Source: Bagarius yarrelli (lineage: Eukaryota; Chordata; Actinopteri; Siluriformes; Sisoridae). Taken from it: a DNA stretch of 64,000 nt. Positions 45,723-58,180 of this stretch are shown here, one piece after another. Position 1 is the first letter of the stretch. The number at the start of each line of letters is the position of its first letter. Position numbers and translations under genes: made by a program. The stretch covers positions 11,740,305 to 11,804,304 of the forward strand of contig VCAZ01000003.1 in NCBI GenBank assembly GCA_005784505.1. Direction: 5' to 3'. The notes under the pieces are model-generated. The model saw only the letters and a program-made list of their open reading frames with translations, was not told where the DNA came from and ran no database searches.

Positions 45723-45911
45723 ATGGATGACTTTCCATGTTCTAGAGGAGTTGGTTATAGAGACCAGGCCACACACATACAGTATGATCCTTTTGCAGCC
45801 ACCTACCGGTCCCAGACAAATATTGCAGCATGTATAATGCATGAGCATCAAGAAAAACTGGCTTCAATAAAGAAACAAGCCAAAATGTTATTTATGTTTT
45901 CTTGTGGATAA
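45723..45911 (+). CDS. Unrecognised ORF on the opposite strand
   Basis: A 62-codon plus ORF with RDQATHIQYDPFAATYRSQT followed by a Lys-rich helix-like tail. It lies 180 bp from the minus ORF at 45324-45545. Compositionally plausible, no known domain recognised, no obvious promoter or acceptor. Confidence 0.18.
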   Translation: MDDFPCSRGVGYRDQATHIQYDPFAATYRSQTNIAACIMHEHQEKLASIKKQAKMLFMFSCG

Positions 45912-46479
45912 GTTTATATTTATATCTTATTTATATTCTTATTTCAAACAGCACTGTTGTACAAGCTGTACAAAGAGTAGGTGTGGCTACAGACTTCATT
46001 CCAAACTAATTAGACATACAATATTTAAACAAAATACATTCTTTGATTTAGGTGTGTCCTCTATGTCTGGAATAAAACTGGGTTATAGTTATAAGGGAAA
46101 ACATTCCACTTTATTCTCTTTTACACTAAGCCTTATCAATAACGTATCAGGGATCGGGGGGGCATACACTCCAGTGCTTTTGATATAGACACCAGTTGTA
46201 GAACAATCATCGGCAAACTCATGTTAATTTCTTCTGTGTTGGTTTTATGGCGTGCTTTCCTCCAATAGGGGTCATCAATGGAGATAAAAGTCACACATTA
46301 TAATTTACCAAAAAGAGTTTAGTTTACAGTGCTTTATTACAGCTTTGGATGAGCAAATAGGTACACAGACTGTATATCTTAAGAGAGACAAACAAATTAT
46401 CACTTTTAATGTAATATGAAAGTGAATTAATGAAATAATAGAAATAAGTTGCTTGTAAACCTGATAAACAATAAAGAAA

Positions 46480-46860
46480 TAGATGATAGGATATGTTACA
46501 CTGCATGTAAATGTGGCCCAAATCCAATTTTTTTGTCCAAATGTGATTCATATCTGTTTTCCTCATGACAGTGTGAATAGCACAAACCACATTGATTCCG
46601 ATCTTTTCACATCTGATCTGAGCCACTTCCATATGTGGTATTAAACCTGACACAGGCCAGATGATTTGCAATGCGATCATTGTGTAAGCAGTTTTGTCGG
46701 GATTCATGACATTTCTGTCATTTTCGATTGAAATGTGTCATCATTCTAATCTGGCACATAACTACAAACAGTCGCTGAACCTGTTCACGTCACAGTCACA
46801 GCACTCCTGACGAGTTTTGGATCAAACAGTCACGGCTCCACATTACATTAACATTACAAC
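46480..46860 (-). repeat. MITE-like fish repeat, copy 1
   Basis: GTCCAAATGTGATTCATATC, CCGATCTTTTCACATCTGAT and CCACTTCCATATGTGGTATT are from a fish repeat also seen at 54250-54380. The minus ORF 46707-46324 lies across it and is not a gene. Confidence 0.5.
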
Positions 46861-47199
46861 ATATAAAAAATTTGGCTCTTTTTCTCCTCATCCTCTTCCT
46901 ACTAAATGACTGCTTCGAAGTGGATGACTGCTTTGAAGTGGCCACTACTGAATCTGGTTGGGAAAGTCACTGAAAAAGCATTAGTCATATCAACATTATT
47001 TCATGCATTGCTCTGATGCCATGTGATAATTAAGTCAGTATGTGTACAGTTGTTTCTAATAAAGCGCTTAAGACAGATGCTGGACGTTTGCTATGTTATA
47101 CAAAGAACAGTGTTAGGGAGAGAACCACAATTTATTACATCCTGAAATTTTATTCATTATTTACATGATTTCTAGTGACATGGGATATTTCTTTAGGTC

Positions 47200-47450
47200 A
47201 GAGGAGAACTGACTCCCTGACTGAGCCTGGTTTCTCACAAGGTTTTGTTTCCCATTCTGTCACTAATGGAGTTTTGGTTTCTTGCCAGCCGTCACTTTTG
47301 GCTTGCTTAGTTGGCAACTCCAAATTTATAGATATCAGTAAAATTCAGTGTTTTAATGACTGTTTAAAATTGTCGTTTCCGATGTATTTCTGTAAAGCTG
47401 CTTTGAAACAACCCCGATATATAAAAGGTGACTTGACTTGACAATTTAGC
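47200..47450 (+). repeat. Abundant fish repeat ending GGTGACTTGACTTG
   Basis: GACTGAGCCTGGTTTCTCAC, TGTAAAGCTGCTTTGAAACA and TATAAAAGGTGACTTGACTT are signature words of a common fish element; a related end occurs at 34630-34692. Confidence 0.7.
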
Positions 47451-47459
47451 AATTTAAAA

Positions 47460-49610
47460 AAAAATCAAGTTGTTATAATGAAAAGGTGTGTAAATGGTTT
47501 AAAATATACTCAGGCAACAACAATCAATTGAAGCCTTTTATCTTAGTAAAGTAAAACCAGGAAACTCTGGTTCCTCTCTGACAATTGGAGTGTGGCGTGT
47601 GCTGCCTGTGCTAGTTAAGTGTCAATGTCTAAGCTGTTGTTTGCTTGATGTGAATTTACTTTGACAGGATTTTAATAACAGCTCCTGTAGTTGGAATCCC
47701 ATGCAGCAAAGGTGCCACTCATTGCAGACGATTGGCTGTCTTTAGAGAACTAATGCATCTGGTCATATCCCAGCTGTTTAGGTCCATTCCACAGCTGTCC
47801 AAAGCTTTGTATTAAAATTTCAGAGTTGGTAGAAAACCCGCTCATTGGTGTAAAAATGTACTGTTAAATAGTATCAAGATGTTTCACAATAGCTGAAAGA
47901 CTCAGATAAGTATTGCAGTATTTAAGCAATAAAAATGAGGATGGCATTTAGAGTTTTTAAACACTCACACATGCAGTGGTATAAAGCTTTGCATAAAAAA
48001 GGCTCAAAAATACCTGTGAAAATAAGCACTTTAAAAAATAGCACTTCAATAAAAAAACCTATTTTACAATGGATGAGTATAATCAGAAACTTATTCAGGT
48101 TCAAAATATTACACTAAGACTGTGTTTACCCGTAAGAGACTGAATCTAAATAATATATTATGCACCTGCTGCCTTACAGAAGATTCATTCCCATAATTCC
48201 AAGAAGCAGCAGACTACCACTAGCTGAGGCAGAAATGGAAATGAGAGAACTAATAAAACAGTCTAATCTGATTTCCATCTATATTACATTGCCCTAATGG
48301 CACTATGCACTACTAAAGGTGGTCCAGACTAGGCTAGCGGATGTTCAGTTTACAGACATGGCTTTTTTAATTAGTTTAGCTCAGGTTACGTCCAAAAAGG
48401 AGGTATATGAATGCAATTAACAAGGACATGAAGTTAGTGAGTGTGAGCAAAGAAGATTAGCGTTAGGTGGAGACAGGTGATTCGCTGTGACGACCCCTAA
48501 AAGGAAACCTAAAAGGGGAACCACTCAATGCTTAAATTCTTATGCTTAAATCCATTAATAGTCTGCAAATTTTGTAAGCTGTAACTTATTTTGAAGTTCA
48601 ACAGGAAAAACAATAGATTCACTGATGAACTGATGGTAAATGGTACAGAACAGATGGCTTGAGACCATGAAATGGGAATTAGAGAACTGCTTTAATAAAG
48701 TACAATAAAAAGCTTTTGCAAATAGAAGAAAGCAAGTTATAGGTGTTTTGCCAGTTAGATTATTTTGATTGCTTTATACACAAGTGATTCTTTTATTGGC
48801 ACTATTGGAATTGTGCCCTACTGTAGATTCAGTTTTGAATCTTTTAATGACAAGATTGAAATAGTGAATCCGTAGGATTAATGTTCGCTAGCACTTGAAA
48901 AAGGATATAAATACTTACAGATCAAACAACCTTACTGTCACTTTATATGAAAAATAGATTAAATATAAAAATGAATTTTATATAAAGAGCCTCAAATCAT
49001 TTTACTCTAATCCTAAGAAGATTTGTCTGGCAGTAATTTTTTTATTTTACAAGTGCTAATAGTTTTTATTATCTACCAAGAGTACAATGATACTAATTAA
49101 AAACTTTAAGAAAGTGAATTAAATAGTTTTTTGGGTTTTTTTTAAACACAAAAAATACAAATTATTGAATTCAATGAGCAGCAATGTCAAACATATTTTT
49201 GATTCTTTATTTTGTGAATAACATTACTTTTTTGTGTTTAAATAAAAGCTGAATTGTATTAAAAACTTTACAGTCACTTCTAATTCAAAAATTGTCATTG
49301 GGAGCAATGACCATCTTTCAGCCTCCCCTGTTTCAGCCCCTGCAACTGCTTTACAAAGAGCTTTGTACATGCTGGGCAAGTACAATGGTGCAGCAAACAC
49401 ATTGTCAAAAAAGCAGATAAGCCTGGGAAAGTGTCCCCTTGTCAGTTCCCAGAGGTAACTGCTGGACATCTGAGAGATGAACGAAGATTTAAACCCACCG
49501 CTGGCCACCACTGCATGCACCCTTACCTTCTTGACTGTACATAGATCTTACCATATGCCACAATTTTGGCAACTGGATTTGCCTAGCTTATTCTGTTGCT
49601 TTACGTGGAG
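47460..49610. other. Intergenic; no gene supported
   Basis: A 98-codon minus ORF at 49520-49224 has no recognisable domain. Otherwise AT-rich non-coding DNA. Confidence 0.5.
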
Positions 49611-49617
49611 AGTTGGA

Positions 49618-49801
49618 AGTGGTGGCTCATGGTTAAGGTGTTGGATTACCAACCCGAAGGTTGTGGGTTCGATTCCCAGCTCCACCAAGCCACCACTGTT
49701 GAGCCCCTGAGCAAGGCCCTTAACACCCAATTGCTCAGTTGTATAACAAGGGATATTGTAAGTCGCTCTGGATAAGGGCGTCTGCCAAATGCTGTAAATG
49801 T
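49618..49801 (+). mobile_element. Complete tRNA-derived SINE
   Basis: Head GTGGCTCATGGTTAAGGTGT (box A), GGTTCGATTCC at 49666-49676 (canonical Pol III box B), then GAGCAAGGCCCTTAACACCC, AATTGCTCAGTTGTATAACA, GTAAGTCGCTCTGGATAAGG and GCGTCTGCCAAATGC. This is the best-preserved copy of the SINE found also at 10592, 15187, 29428 and 40146. Confidence 0.93.
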
Positions 49802-49809
49802 TTAAAAGT

Positions 49810-50590
49810 TTGCAGCTTTGTTTAATTAAAAATCATTAAAGGTGCTGAGAATGACGACCTCAAACAGATACATTGCATGGCACTGGAAAGCAGTAAGTAT
49901 TTGACTAAACTGAAGCAGTCCAGAAAGTTAAGCTTAATGCTAAAGTCTTAAGTACATAGGTCCTTATACAGATACACTAAGTTTTCAAGTGGAAATCGTG
50001 CTGCTGGATACTGGCCTGTCTTTAACACTTTACAGAAAAAGTAGTAGAACACCTGACATATATAGTTGTTTTTAAACATCCTATTCCAGATGTAATCTTA
50101 TATTTACTTTTACATCAACCCCCAACCTGCTAGACAGGTTTTAAACTCTATACATTTTGTAATATATTATATCATCCATAACACACTATTGACTTTAAGT
50201 AGCTCAGGGGATTTGTGCAAAAAAGATTACGTCAGATTGGTTCAGAAACTGAACAGCTGATGATAAAAAACAATATCAGGACTCTTGTCCTTGGACAGCA
50301 GCCAATGTGTTATTTCAACATCACTTCAAAAAAAAAAAAAGGCTCATAACCTTTCAATGTATTTAAAGCTCCAGTTTGTAGGTTTGCTTCTTTGTCACCA
50401 AACCTGCAATTGCATGGCTTAAATAAGATCTAAACTCCAAGAAATGTAAAAAACAATTACAATAAATCATGTTAACAATGGTACCAATTGTAAAGGACTG
50501 AGCTACTGTTACTTTATAACCCAATAAACCACTGAAATGTCACACCTACCTAGCAATAAATTAGCCATGACTGCATCTAAGAGTGACCAC
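49810..50590. other. Intergenic; no gene seen
   Basis: No ORF or recognised element; A-run at 50327-50340. Confidence 0.5.
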
Positions 50591-50599
50591 TCTCCGCTG

Positions 50600-51555
50600 A
50601 ACATCGATGGATCCTCGGTAGAGTTCTTCAGGAGCACCTTGGTGTTTACTTGGCGGAGAACCTGACCTGGTCACTCAACACCAGCTGCATCAGCACAAAA
50701 GCCCAGCAGCGCCTCTACTTCCTGCAAAGGCTGAGGAAAGCCCATCGTCCAACTCCCGTCCTGACCATGTTTCACGGAGGGACCATTGAGAGCATTTCGG
50801 ACCGTGAGACCCTACTAAGTATAGTGACAGCTGAGAAGATCATCGGAGTCTCTCTTCGCTCAACGGACATTTACACCACATGCTGTATCTGTGGGCCAAG
50901 AGCATTGTGGACGACACACACCTCTAAAACTCAATCCTCACACTCCTGCCATCTGGAAAAAGGTATCGTAGCATTCGGGCCTTCACAACCCGAATGTGTA
51001 ACAGTTTCTTCCCTCAAACTATCAGGCTCCTCAACACACTGTACTGAACTGAACTACCTCAACTCACACCCACCCACACACACAAACTCACTCAACACAA
51101 TCAATGTTTACGGCAAAACGTAAACACAAAAATACATTCACAAACACCTCAAATGCTGTTTGCACAAATATCTTGCTGCTTACTTGCACATCTCTTTGTC
51201 CATCTTCACATATTTTCATAATTTGGCCACCGATATTTAAGGTACTGTATAGTTTTTTTTTTTGTATTGTCAAAATACACACTGTTTCACACTGTCTAGA
51301 TTAATGTTTGTATTGTTTATTTGTACTGTCTGTTTTGCACTGTTTGCACCAGGTTGCACATATGCACTTTATGTTGGTAAGACAATTTATTCTTTAGTCT
51401 TTAGCTCTGTGTTGTTCTTCTGTATGCGGCTCTTGTTTTGTGTAATTCTGGCTGTTTTGTGTAGCACCATGGGGTCCTGGAAAAATGTTTAATTTTACTG
51501 TGTACTGCAATGGCTATATATGGTTGAAATTACAATAAACCTTTTTAAACTTAAA
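50600..51555 (+). mobile_element. Rex1-like LINE 3' end
   Basis: The ORF at 50650-51123 begins in the conserved block NLTWSLNTSCISTKAQQRLYFLQRLRK (shown in part) shared with 9321-9100, then drops into decayed C-terminal coding sequence and a 3' UTR with GCACTGTTTGCACCAGGTTG and AATTACAATAAACC at the tail. 5'-truncated. Upstream TCCGCTGAACATCGATGGAT fits the same polymerase. Confidence 0.82.
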
Positions 51556-54020
51556 CTTTACGTTAACCTAAAGTTTTTAAAAACTGCATCTACTGCATTT
51601 AAAACACCTGCCAAAATTCATTCTGGTTTATGCACGGGACCAGTTTCATTTGTTTTTTTTTTTTGGTAGCAAGTCAGATGTCAATTTTTTGGGGTTTTGA
51701 TTCAAGTGAATTCCCAGTCACTGATAATTGTTGTTTTGCTTTACAAGCCTCTACCATAATAACAAATTCATTTAATCTAGATGGGCTGTGTGCAGCATCA
51801 TAACATACAATATAGGGTGATGAGGTAGATTCATTTTTATGTTTACAGACCTGACTTAATAAGTATCACTCAAATTAGAAAACATATTTATAGGTTTTAC
51901 CGTTGTGAATCAGGCTGAGTAGATAAGTTTGACTGAAGGAAGGAGATACTGGTAATGTACTTGCTCAGTAAATTTATTCCGGATCATTTTTAACCCAAAG
52001 AAATTATATACTGTAGCTTAAAGATATTATTTATAGTTTTAAAAAAATCTATTCTTCTTATTTACATATCAGAAATATCCCCCTGCTAGTTATAACATCA
52101 CCGGTTAAGACTGTGGTACATTAGGTTCAGATGAAAAAAGCAGACACTCTAATAAGGTCTATAAAAGTAAGCCAGCAGGAAGCAAATTCAAAGATGCTTA
52201 AGCAACTGAGTAACAGTTCCTTTGATTTAAAGGACCCCAGATGTTTTTTTGTCTGACACAATGAATCTTTTATTAAGATACCTTATGACATCACCTGAAA
52301 GTATGCATTTATAAAAGATTTTGTGAGCTGTGTTAATGTAATGCATTTTAAAAAGGCTACATCCAGGCAGTTGGTTCATTGTATATTTCTAAATGAAACA
52401 CCTGGAGAGAAAAAAATAAGAGAGAAAGAGAATGTGTCTCCCAGTCTCACAGAGCGTCATCAGCACTAAAAAGACAAATTTTTTGTGCTAAGAAATGACG
52501 ATAAGTAGTGCCATTTATTCTCTCACCCTGCTCAAAAACGTGCTCTCATCATTAATCACATTCTCCAGAATTAAAAAGGCTTTCTAACAATAAAGGGGCC
52601 ACTTCTGGAAAAACCCGCTAATAGAGAAAAGAGCTATATAAATTATGTGATCAGCAAACAACAAGCACAATAACAAGCACTAAAATAGGATTAATAAGGT
52701 ATAAATATTACCATGGTCCTTTTTGTTAGGTGCCACAACAATCAGTTTATGAATTTACAGTACAGAAAGAGGGTGCATGAGTATTTAAACACTTACACAT
52801 CAGTATAGACCCAGAAAACATCTGAATAAACTCTTGTCAACTAAAAGCAAAAAGTATAATTTTTGATGTGCAGTTACCAATTATTTTATTACAAAATACC
52901 AGTGGCGTGCGGTGCATTTAGTACCTTTTTAACAAAAAACCCTGTTAAGACTTAAAGCCTCTTCAAAACAACCACAACTGTGCCACATACATTATATAGA
53001 GGATACTAATAGATCATATATTAATATATCATCACAAAAACACACAAAATAAAATATATAATACATTTAAAGGCTGTAATCCAGCGTTACCATTCAGCGG
53101 CACTGGTCTAGAAGTGGTAAACAAACTGTTTCCCAGCCTGAGACAAGCTAGTTAGCTTCAGAGTTAGCTGACCTCTCCTCACAATGTCTAACTTTTCCAG
53201 AAAAGTCCACCTTAAAAATTTAAATTCAACTGTACAGACGCAAGTCTTTGCTAGGATGTAAGAATTTACTCTGATCAACCAATTAGATGCTAATGTCATT
53301 GTGAGCCAGCTAGCGGGCTTCGGGAGGCGGATTTAAAAATCTTAGTGGTTAAAAAAACTGTCTTTAATAATATTAACCAATTAGCAATCTTTCACTAATA
53401 ATATAGTTTAAGTTACATTGGCAGCACTACTGATTCTGAAGGCTTTGGCAGATTATATTAACATGGCAGCACATAGAAACTGAAATCTAATTGGACAAAA
53501 AAATCTAACATCCACATACATGTACTGGAAACAGTGCAGAGAAAAGCTATGAAATTAAAAGAATAAACTGTTGGGAATAAATTAAAACAATACAATTACA
53601 ATAAATACAATGAAACAAATATTAAAATTTCGGTTGTAAATGTAGGTGAGCTTCTGATAGTGTTTAGTCCAGCAGAGAAGGCCTTGCTGGCCCTGACTGC
53701 ACACCACTGCCAAAAACCTGCTGTAAACACTGAATATCACAACTGCCTGCACTTAAAACAATAATTCCTAAGAAAATAATTATCTGTGGCAATATGCCTG
53801 CCTACTAAAGTATTTCCACATACTTCCATACCTCATCTCTGTTAAAAGAGAATCAACAAAAATAATAATTATTAATTTTATTCTTATTTTTTTATTATTG
53901 CACTTTAGAAGCCAGATGCTTAGCGCTACAGACTGGTGATACACAAAAAACATAGCAAATAATGTATAACATTGTAGAAAGTAATAATATTTTGAATCTA
54001 GACCAGATTAATTTACTATT
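51556..54020. other. Intergenic; no gene seen
   Basis: Non-coding, AT-rich, no recognised element. Confidence 0.5.
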
Positions 54021-54024
54021 TATT

Positions 54025-54240
54025 AGGGGTGCGACAAGACACTTATCCCACGAGACGAGACACGAGACAAGATAAAAAAAATCCTCAATGATAAAATACA
54101 GGGAAAAATAATTTCTTATTCAACTGAAAAACACAAAATGCATTTGAAATCAGCTTGCAGTTTATGAAATTAAACCTCGATATTAATGAGTTATACAGGG
54201 TAATTAACACCAAATAAACAGTTTTTCACCAGGAAAACAA
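54025..54240 (-). mobile_element. hAT-type transposon end, reversed
   Basis: TAGGGGTGCGACAAGACACT and CCCACGAGACGAGACACGAG are the inverse of the right end of 26125-26880; the next 150 bp also match that element's right flank. Confidence 0.75.
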
Positions 54241-54249
54241 AATCGCTGC

Positions 54250-54380
54250 ATTCACACTGCACGTACCAATTGACCCAATTCCGATTTATCCCCCCAATGT
54301 GGTACAGATCGGATTTGACTCATGACAGTGTAAGCTAAAAAAAAGCACATGGATTCCGATATTTAAAGATAAGCTCTGGT
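54250..54380 (+). repeat. MITE-like fish repeat, copy 2
   Basis: GCTGCATTCACACTGCACGT, GGTACAGATCGGATTTGACT and CATGGATTCCGATATTTAAA relate to the family at 46480-46860. Confidence 0.45.
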
Positions 54381-54530
54381 CACTAGGCAGCAGCTACACT
54401 CTAGTGAAGAGCGTTCAGTTACCTCAGTAACTGACAAAGCCGTTCCAGTACACCAGTAGATGACCACTCTAAGGCATGGCTGCTGGAATGTGCAAGACTT
54501 AGGGGATTGAGTAGTATCATAATTTATGGC

Positions 54531-54536
54531 TTTATT
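54531..54536 (-). terminator. hdac11: Candidate hdac11 poly(A) signal
   Basis: AATAAA on the minus strand about 410 bp past the hdac11 stop codon; the first such hexamer downstream that I see. Cleavage site not determined. Confidence 0.4.
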
Positions 54537-54944
54537 TTATTTTGAACAGTATAGACATTTAATGCAGATCAAATTCTGCTGAGACTCATAATAATCAGGA
54601 GTACCTTATATTAGAAGGCATTTGTATAACACAGTAAAAAAAGTTTCTGTAGCTTTTCTTTTCATTTAAATATTTAAAATGTGCAAATAAACATTTTATA
54701 AAGTACCATTGTAGAGACATACAATCTCATCTTAAAGGTGTAATTCAAGTGCCACAGGTTAAAGTAGTGTGAAGCTAAAACAAACTTCCCTCTAACTTAA
54801 ATTAAAAAATAAAGTAAGATAAATTAAGATCTAAAGAGGATTAAATATTTTTGGTAGTAGACAAAAGTGGGGATAGCGCTGCTATATTTTTAAAAAAAGT
54901 GCTAATATGAGCTCGATGTAAATGGCAGATGGCAATGAAAGTTG

Positions 54945-55157
54945 TCACATGAACTTGCTCATTATGACAGGCACTGATGACTGCCCTGCCTCTTCCAAAG
55001 CCTCTTCACCAATAAGATGCTGTCTCTGCAGATTTAAAATTGAGTCAGCAATGATACGTGCAGTCTTCTTTTGGTAGCCGCCTGATGTCACCATGAGAAT
55101 GGGTATACCTCTCCTCCTTGCAGCCATAAACACAATCTCATCTCTTTTCATGATGCC
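54945..55157 (-). CDS. hdac11: hdac11 (histone deacetylase 11) last coding exon
   Basis: The acceptor is CTTCTGCTCTTAG|GGC (AG at 55159-55158) in phase 0 and the stop is TGA at 54947-54945. It encodes GIMKRDEIVF, IPILMVTSGGYQKKTARIIA and DSILNLQRQHLIG, matching the C-terminus of the class IV deacetylase HDAC11. The Tyr in SGGYQ is the transition-state residue of the catalytic site. HDAC11 is mostly known as a lysine defatty-acylase with weak deacetylase activity, zinc-dependent. The tail after LIG is divergent and about as short as in other vertebrates. The gene runs right to left toward fbln2. Confidence 0.96.
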   Translation of the reverse strand, partial: GIMKRDEIVFMAARRRGIPILMVTSGGYQKKTARIIADSILNLQRQHLIGEEALEEAGQSSVPVIMSKFM

Positions 55158-55655
55158 CTAAGAGCAGAAGTTAAACACAATAAAATCAAACTGTTAAATG
55201 ACTGTTAAATGAACTACACAAAAAACTCATAATAATAACAACTTATACTTATACTCTTTTTTAATATTAATAAAATGGTGGAATGTTTGTGAAATTTTTA
55301 GTCCATGTTATCAGCTAAAATGTTTTTGTACCTGCCCCACTTAAAACTTTCACAAAAAAACATTTCTTGTCATGAGACTTTCAGGTTTTAGAAAGCTTAA
55401 TGTTACATTTTTACCTTTAACTATAAGGAACTGCTCACAGTAAAAACTTCTTTTGCATTTTTGAACTAGGATTGTTTTTTCCCCTCAGCTATGCATTGTC
55501 CTTCTAAGCACATCAGTGTGAATCAGCAATTACTACAAATCAAATTACACACTGCAACAACACAATTTGAACAATTTAAAATAGATCTACTTAAATGAAA
55601 TCAAATTCGACATCATTTATCCAAGTACAGATATCTATATCATTGGGTTGTGTAC

Positions 55656-55834
55656 CTGAGGGGAAATGGCCAGGCCTCCAAGAGGATCACCATCCAGAAT
55701 ATCAGTTCCTGCATTATACACGATTATATCAGGTCTTATCTCGTTCAGTGCGCCTTCACAGTGGAGCTCCACCTTTTCCAGATACTCAGAATCTTCTGTG
55801 CCCCACTCCAACTCCACTTTCCTCTCAATGGCTT
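55656..55834 (-). CDS. hdac11: hdac11 penultimate coding exon
   Basis: The acceptor is (GT)11-AG|AA (AG at 55836-55835) and the donor is CCTCAG|GTACAC at 55655. The exon starts with two bases completing a phase-1 codon and ends in phase 0. It encodes AIERKVELEWGTEDSEYLEK, then PDIIVYNAGTDILDGDPLGG and LAISPQ, the HDAC11 segment that supplies the second zinc-binding Asp (the D of GTDIL). It lacks an ordinary polypyrimidine tract because a dinucleotide repeat fills that position. Phases match the exons at 61205 and 55157. Confidence 0.96.
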
Positions 55835-55836
55835 CT

Positions 55837-55858
55837 ACACACACACACACACACACAC
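55837..55858. repeat. (AC)11 microsatellite at hdac11 3' splice site
   Basis: On the gene strand it is (GT)11 directly followed by AG|exon. Confidence 0.94.
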
Positions 55859-55949
55859 CAGTTTCCTCTCACTCTAAGAGTAATTAGGCATAACTCCTGA
55901 AGGATTGTTTCCCAGGCTTTTGTTTCCTGTAAATGTTTGTCACAATCAG

Positions 55950-57425
55950 TTACTCACCCACCCCCAATGGTTGATGTCTTTTTCTAAAGCATTAAAAGGG
56001 TAATTTCCTTGATTTTTGGACATACAGCTTATAAAAGGCACTTCTGCTATAAAAACATCCTGTAAGATTCGAAACTCAAAAGAAGTCTGTTTTGCAGGGA
56101 GTCAGGCAAAATGACTGGTGTCGGAATGTTCTACTCTATTATGTAATAAAGTGGATAAGCTCCATCTCTGCAGAAAAAGACTGTCACCTGCTTCAAAGTT
56201 CCAAATTGTGGAGAAACACAGTCTTTGCATAACCGTCCGTCAGATCCCAACATAAGACAACGTCTCGGTTACGTTTGGTAACCCTTGTCCCTGACGGAGG
56301 ACCAGTGTCATTACTCGATACAACGTCGAAGTGATCGACAGAAAGAGAACATTGGATTAGATTTATATGAAAGGAAAAAATGCTGTGGTCATTATTTCTC
56401 CGTCTGCAAGACTGCCAATCATACCAGTGGGCGTTTACTTCTGACAAAAACTGCCACGCCTATTTAGCGTGTTCTGATGAGGTGGTCAAAAACACGACAG
56501 AAAATAGTCTATTACTTCTGCATAATTATTTTTTATGTAAAATTCTTGATAACATTATAAGTGAACCTCAGAAAATAAAATAAAAAACCGAGGTAGTTCA
56601 AAACTCATGGTCACACAGAATGCACAGGGATTGCACACATAATTGGTTTAATTTGCCTTAATAGTCGCATTCAGACATAGAAAATTCTGGAGGGACTGAT
56701 TATTCCATGAGTAAATTGTGTTTCAAAAAATTGTCTCAACTGCTCCTCTAACCTAAAGAAGGCAAAAAAAGGCACTGAGCTAAACCAGTTTGTGTTTAAA
56801 AACACAAAAAACAACTGGAACAAAACAGTGCATGTGTAATATGTGTTTAATAGTTGGGGGACATAGATAACTGGATAAAACCTATGTGCATGCAAAAACC
56901 CACTTTATTTAAAAATAAAGTGCATGGTTCTGAAACTCCACTTGCACTTTATTTTTTACCTTCCGCTTTTTAGCATGACAACTGAAACAAACACTTGAAC
57001 ATAGTCACACACGAAAATCTTTGGGTTTTTTACCGTGGTCACCGTGGAACAGAAGGTTCATTTTTTTCTGAAACACTTGTTGCTCATATGGCAAATGCCA
57101 GAAATGAAATTTGCTTTGCGATAAAACAAAAAGACATGACCTGGATAACAGTAGTATCCAAAATTAAGCACTGTATAATAGCATGGAGACAAAGCGCTTT
57201 AAAATGCTTTTAAGACATAATTGACCTCGTTTGCCTTTCATTGCAGATGAAGAAATGGTTGGAAAAAAGAAAAGGGACGCACTCCTTATTTAAAATAGAA
57301 AATGACTCAGAAACACAAAGAGAAACTTACAGCTTATCTTAAAAACACAGGCAGCACTTTCTAATGAATATGGAGGATTGACAGATATATTCATTCATAT
57401 ATTCATATAATAATCTTCTGATTTG
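55950..57425. other. hdac11 intron, left part: nothing recognised
   Basis: Small ORFs at 56193-56583 and 56671-56895 have no domain. No other supported feature. Confidence 0.5.
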
Positions 57426-57429
57426 AAAT

Positions 57430-58180
57430 TAAGGCAAGGCAAGCTTATTCATATAGAACATTTCATACATAGTGGTAATTTAAAGTGCTTTAAATAAGAG
57501 AAATTAATTAACACAAAATATCAGTATAAAATTCACAACAGTAAAAACAGAAAAATTAAAATAAAAGATTTAAACCTTTACCCAAAATGAATAAAAACTG
57601 TTAAGAATATAAAATAATTTTTGTCAGTTGGAAAATAGCTCAATGCTTATTCAGTAAATGCAGAACTAAATAGATGTGTTTGGGGTCTGGATTTAAAGAT
57701 GGCTAATGATTTAGCACATCTGTCACTTCTGGGAGCTGGTTCCAAGTGCGGGCTGCGTAATAGCTAAAAGCAGATTCCTCTTGTTAAGTGTGAACCATTG
57801 GTATGTCTAAATTACTTGATCTTAGTAATTGAGTGATCTGATGGGTTAATAATCAGTAATCCTATCAAAAATGTATTTAAGTCATAAGTCCTATAGACCA
57901 TTGAGTGATTTATAAACAAGTAACAGTTTTTTTTAAATCAATTTTAAATGTAATTAGCAGTCAGTGTAAGTACCTGTGGACAGTGTGATATGATCAGATT
58001 TTCTAGTGGTAAATAAAAGCATAACAAGATATTCTATCTCTAGAGCTGCTGACTGGAAACGAAACCTTAAATTCTAGTTATGTTTTTTTTGAGGTGATGA
58101 TGTATGCAGAGTTAGTTATGCCTTGCCTTGACATGATGACTACTGACTGAACTACTAAACTAGTTAGTTCTAATTCCACA
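57430..58180 (-). mobile_element. Old LINE 3' portion, antisense (uncertain)
   Basis: Begins with TTCATATAGAACATTTCATA and TTTAAAGTGCTTTAAATAAG (common fish repeat end), then TTCTGGGAGCTGGTTCCAAG, GGGCTGCGTAATAGCTAAAA and AACAGTTTTTTTTAAATCAA, words typical of an antisense fish LINE tail. No frame remains. Confidence 0.5.

Noticed and set aside
46324..46707. 127-codon minus ORF
   Set aside because: Lies across a MITE-like repeat related to 54250-54380; composition is not gene-like.
49224..49520. 98-codon minus ORF
   Set aside because: No domain, no splice logic and no recognised homology.
55595..55900. Three plus-strand ORFs over the hdac11 exon
   Set aside because: They read through the (CA)n repeat and are antisense shadows of hdac11.
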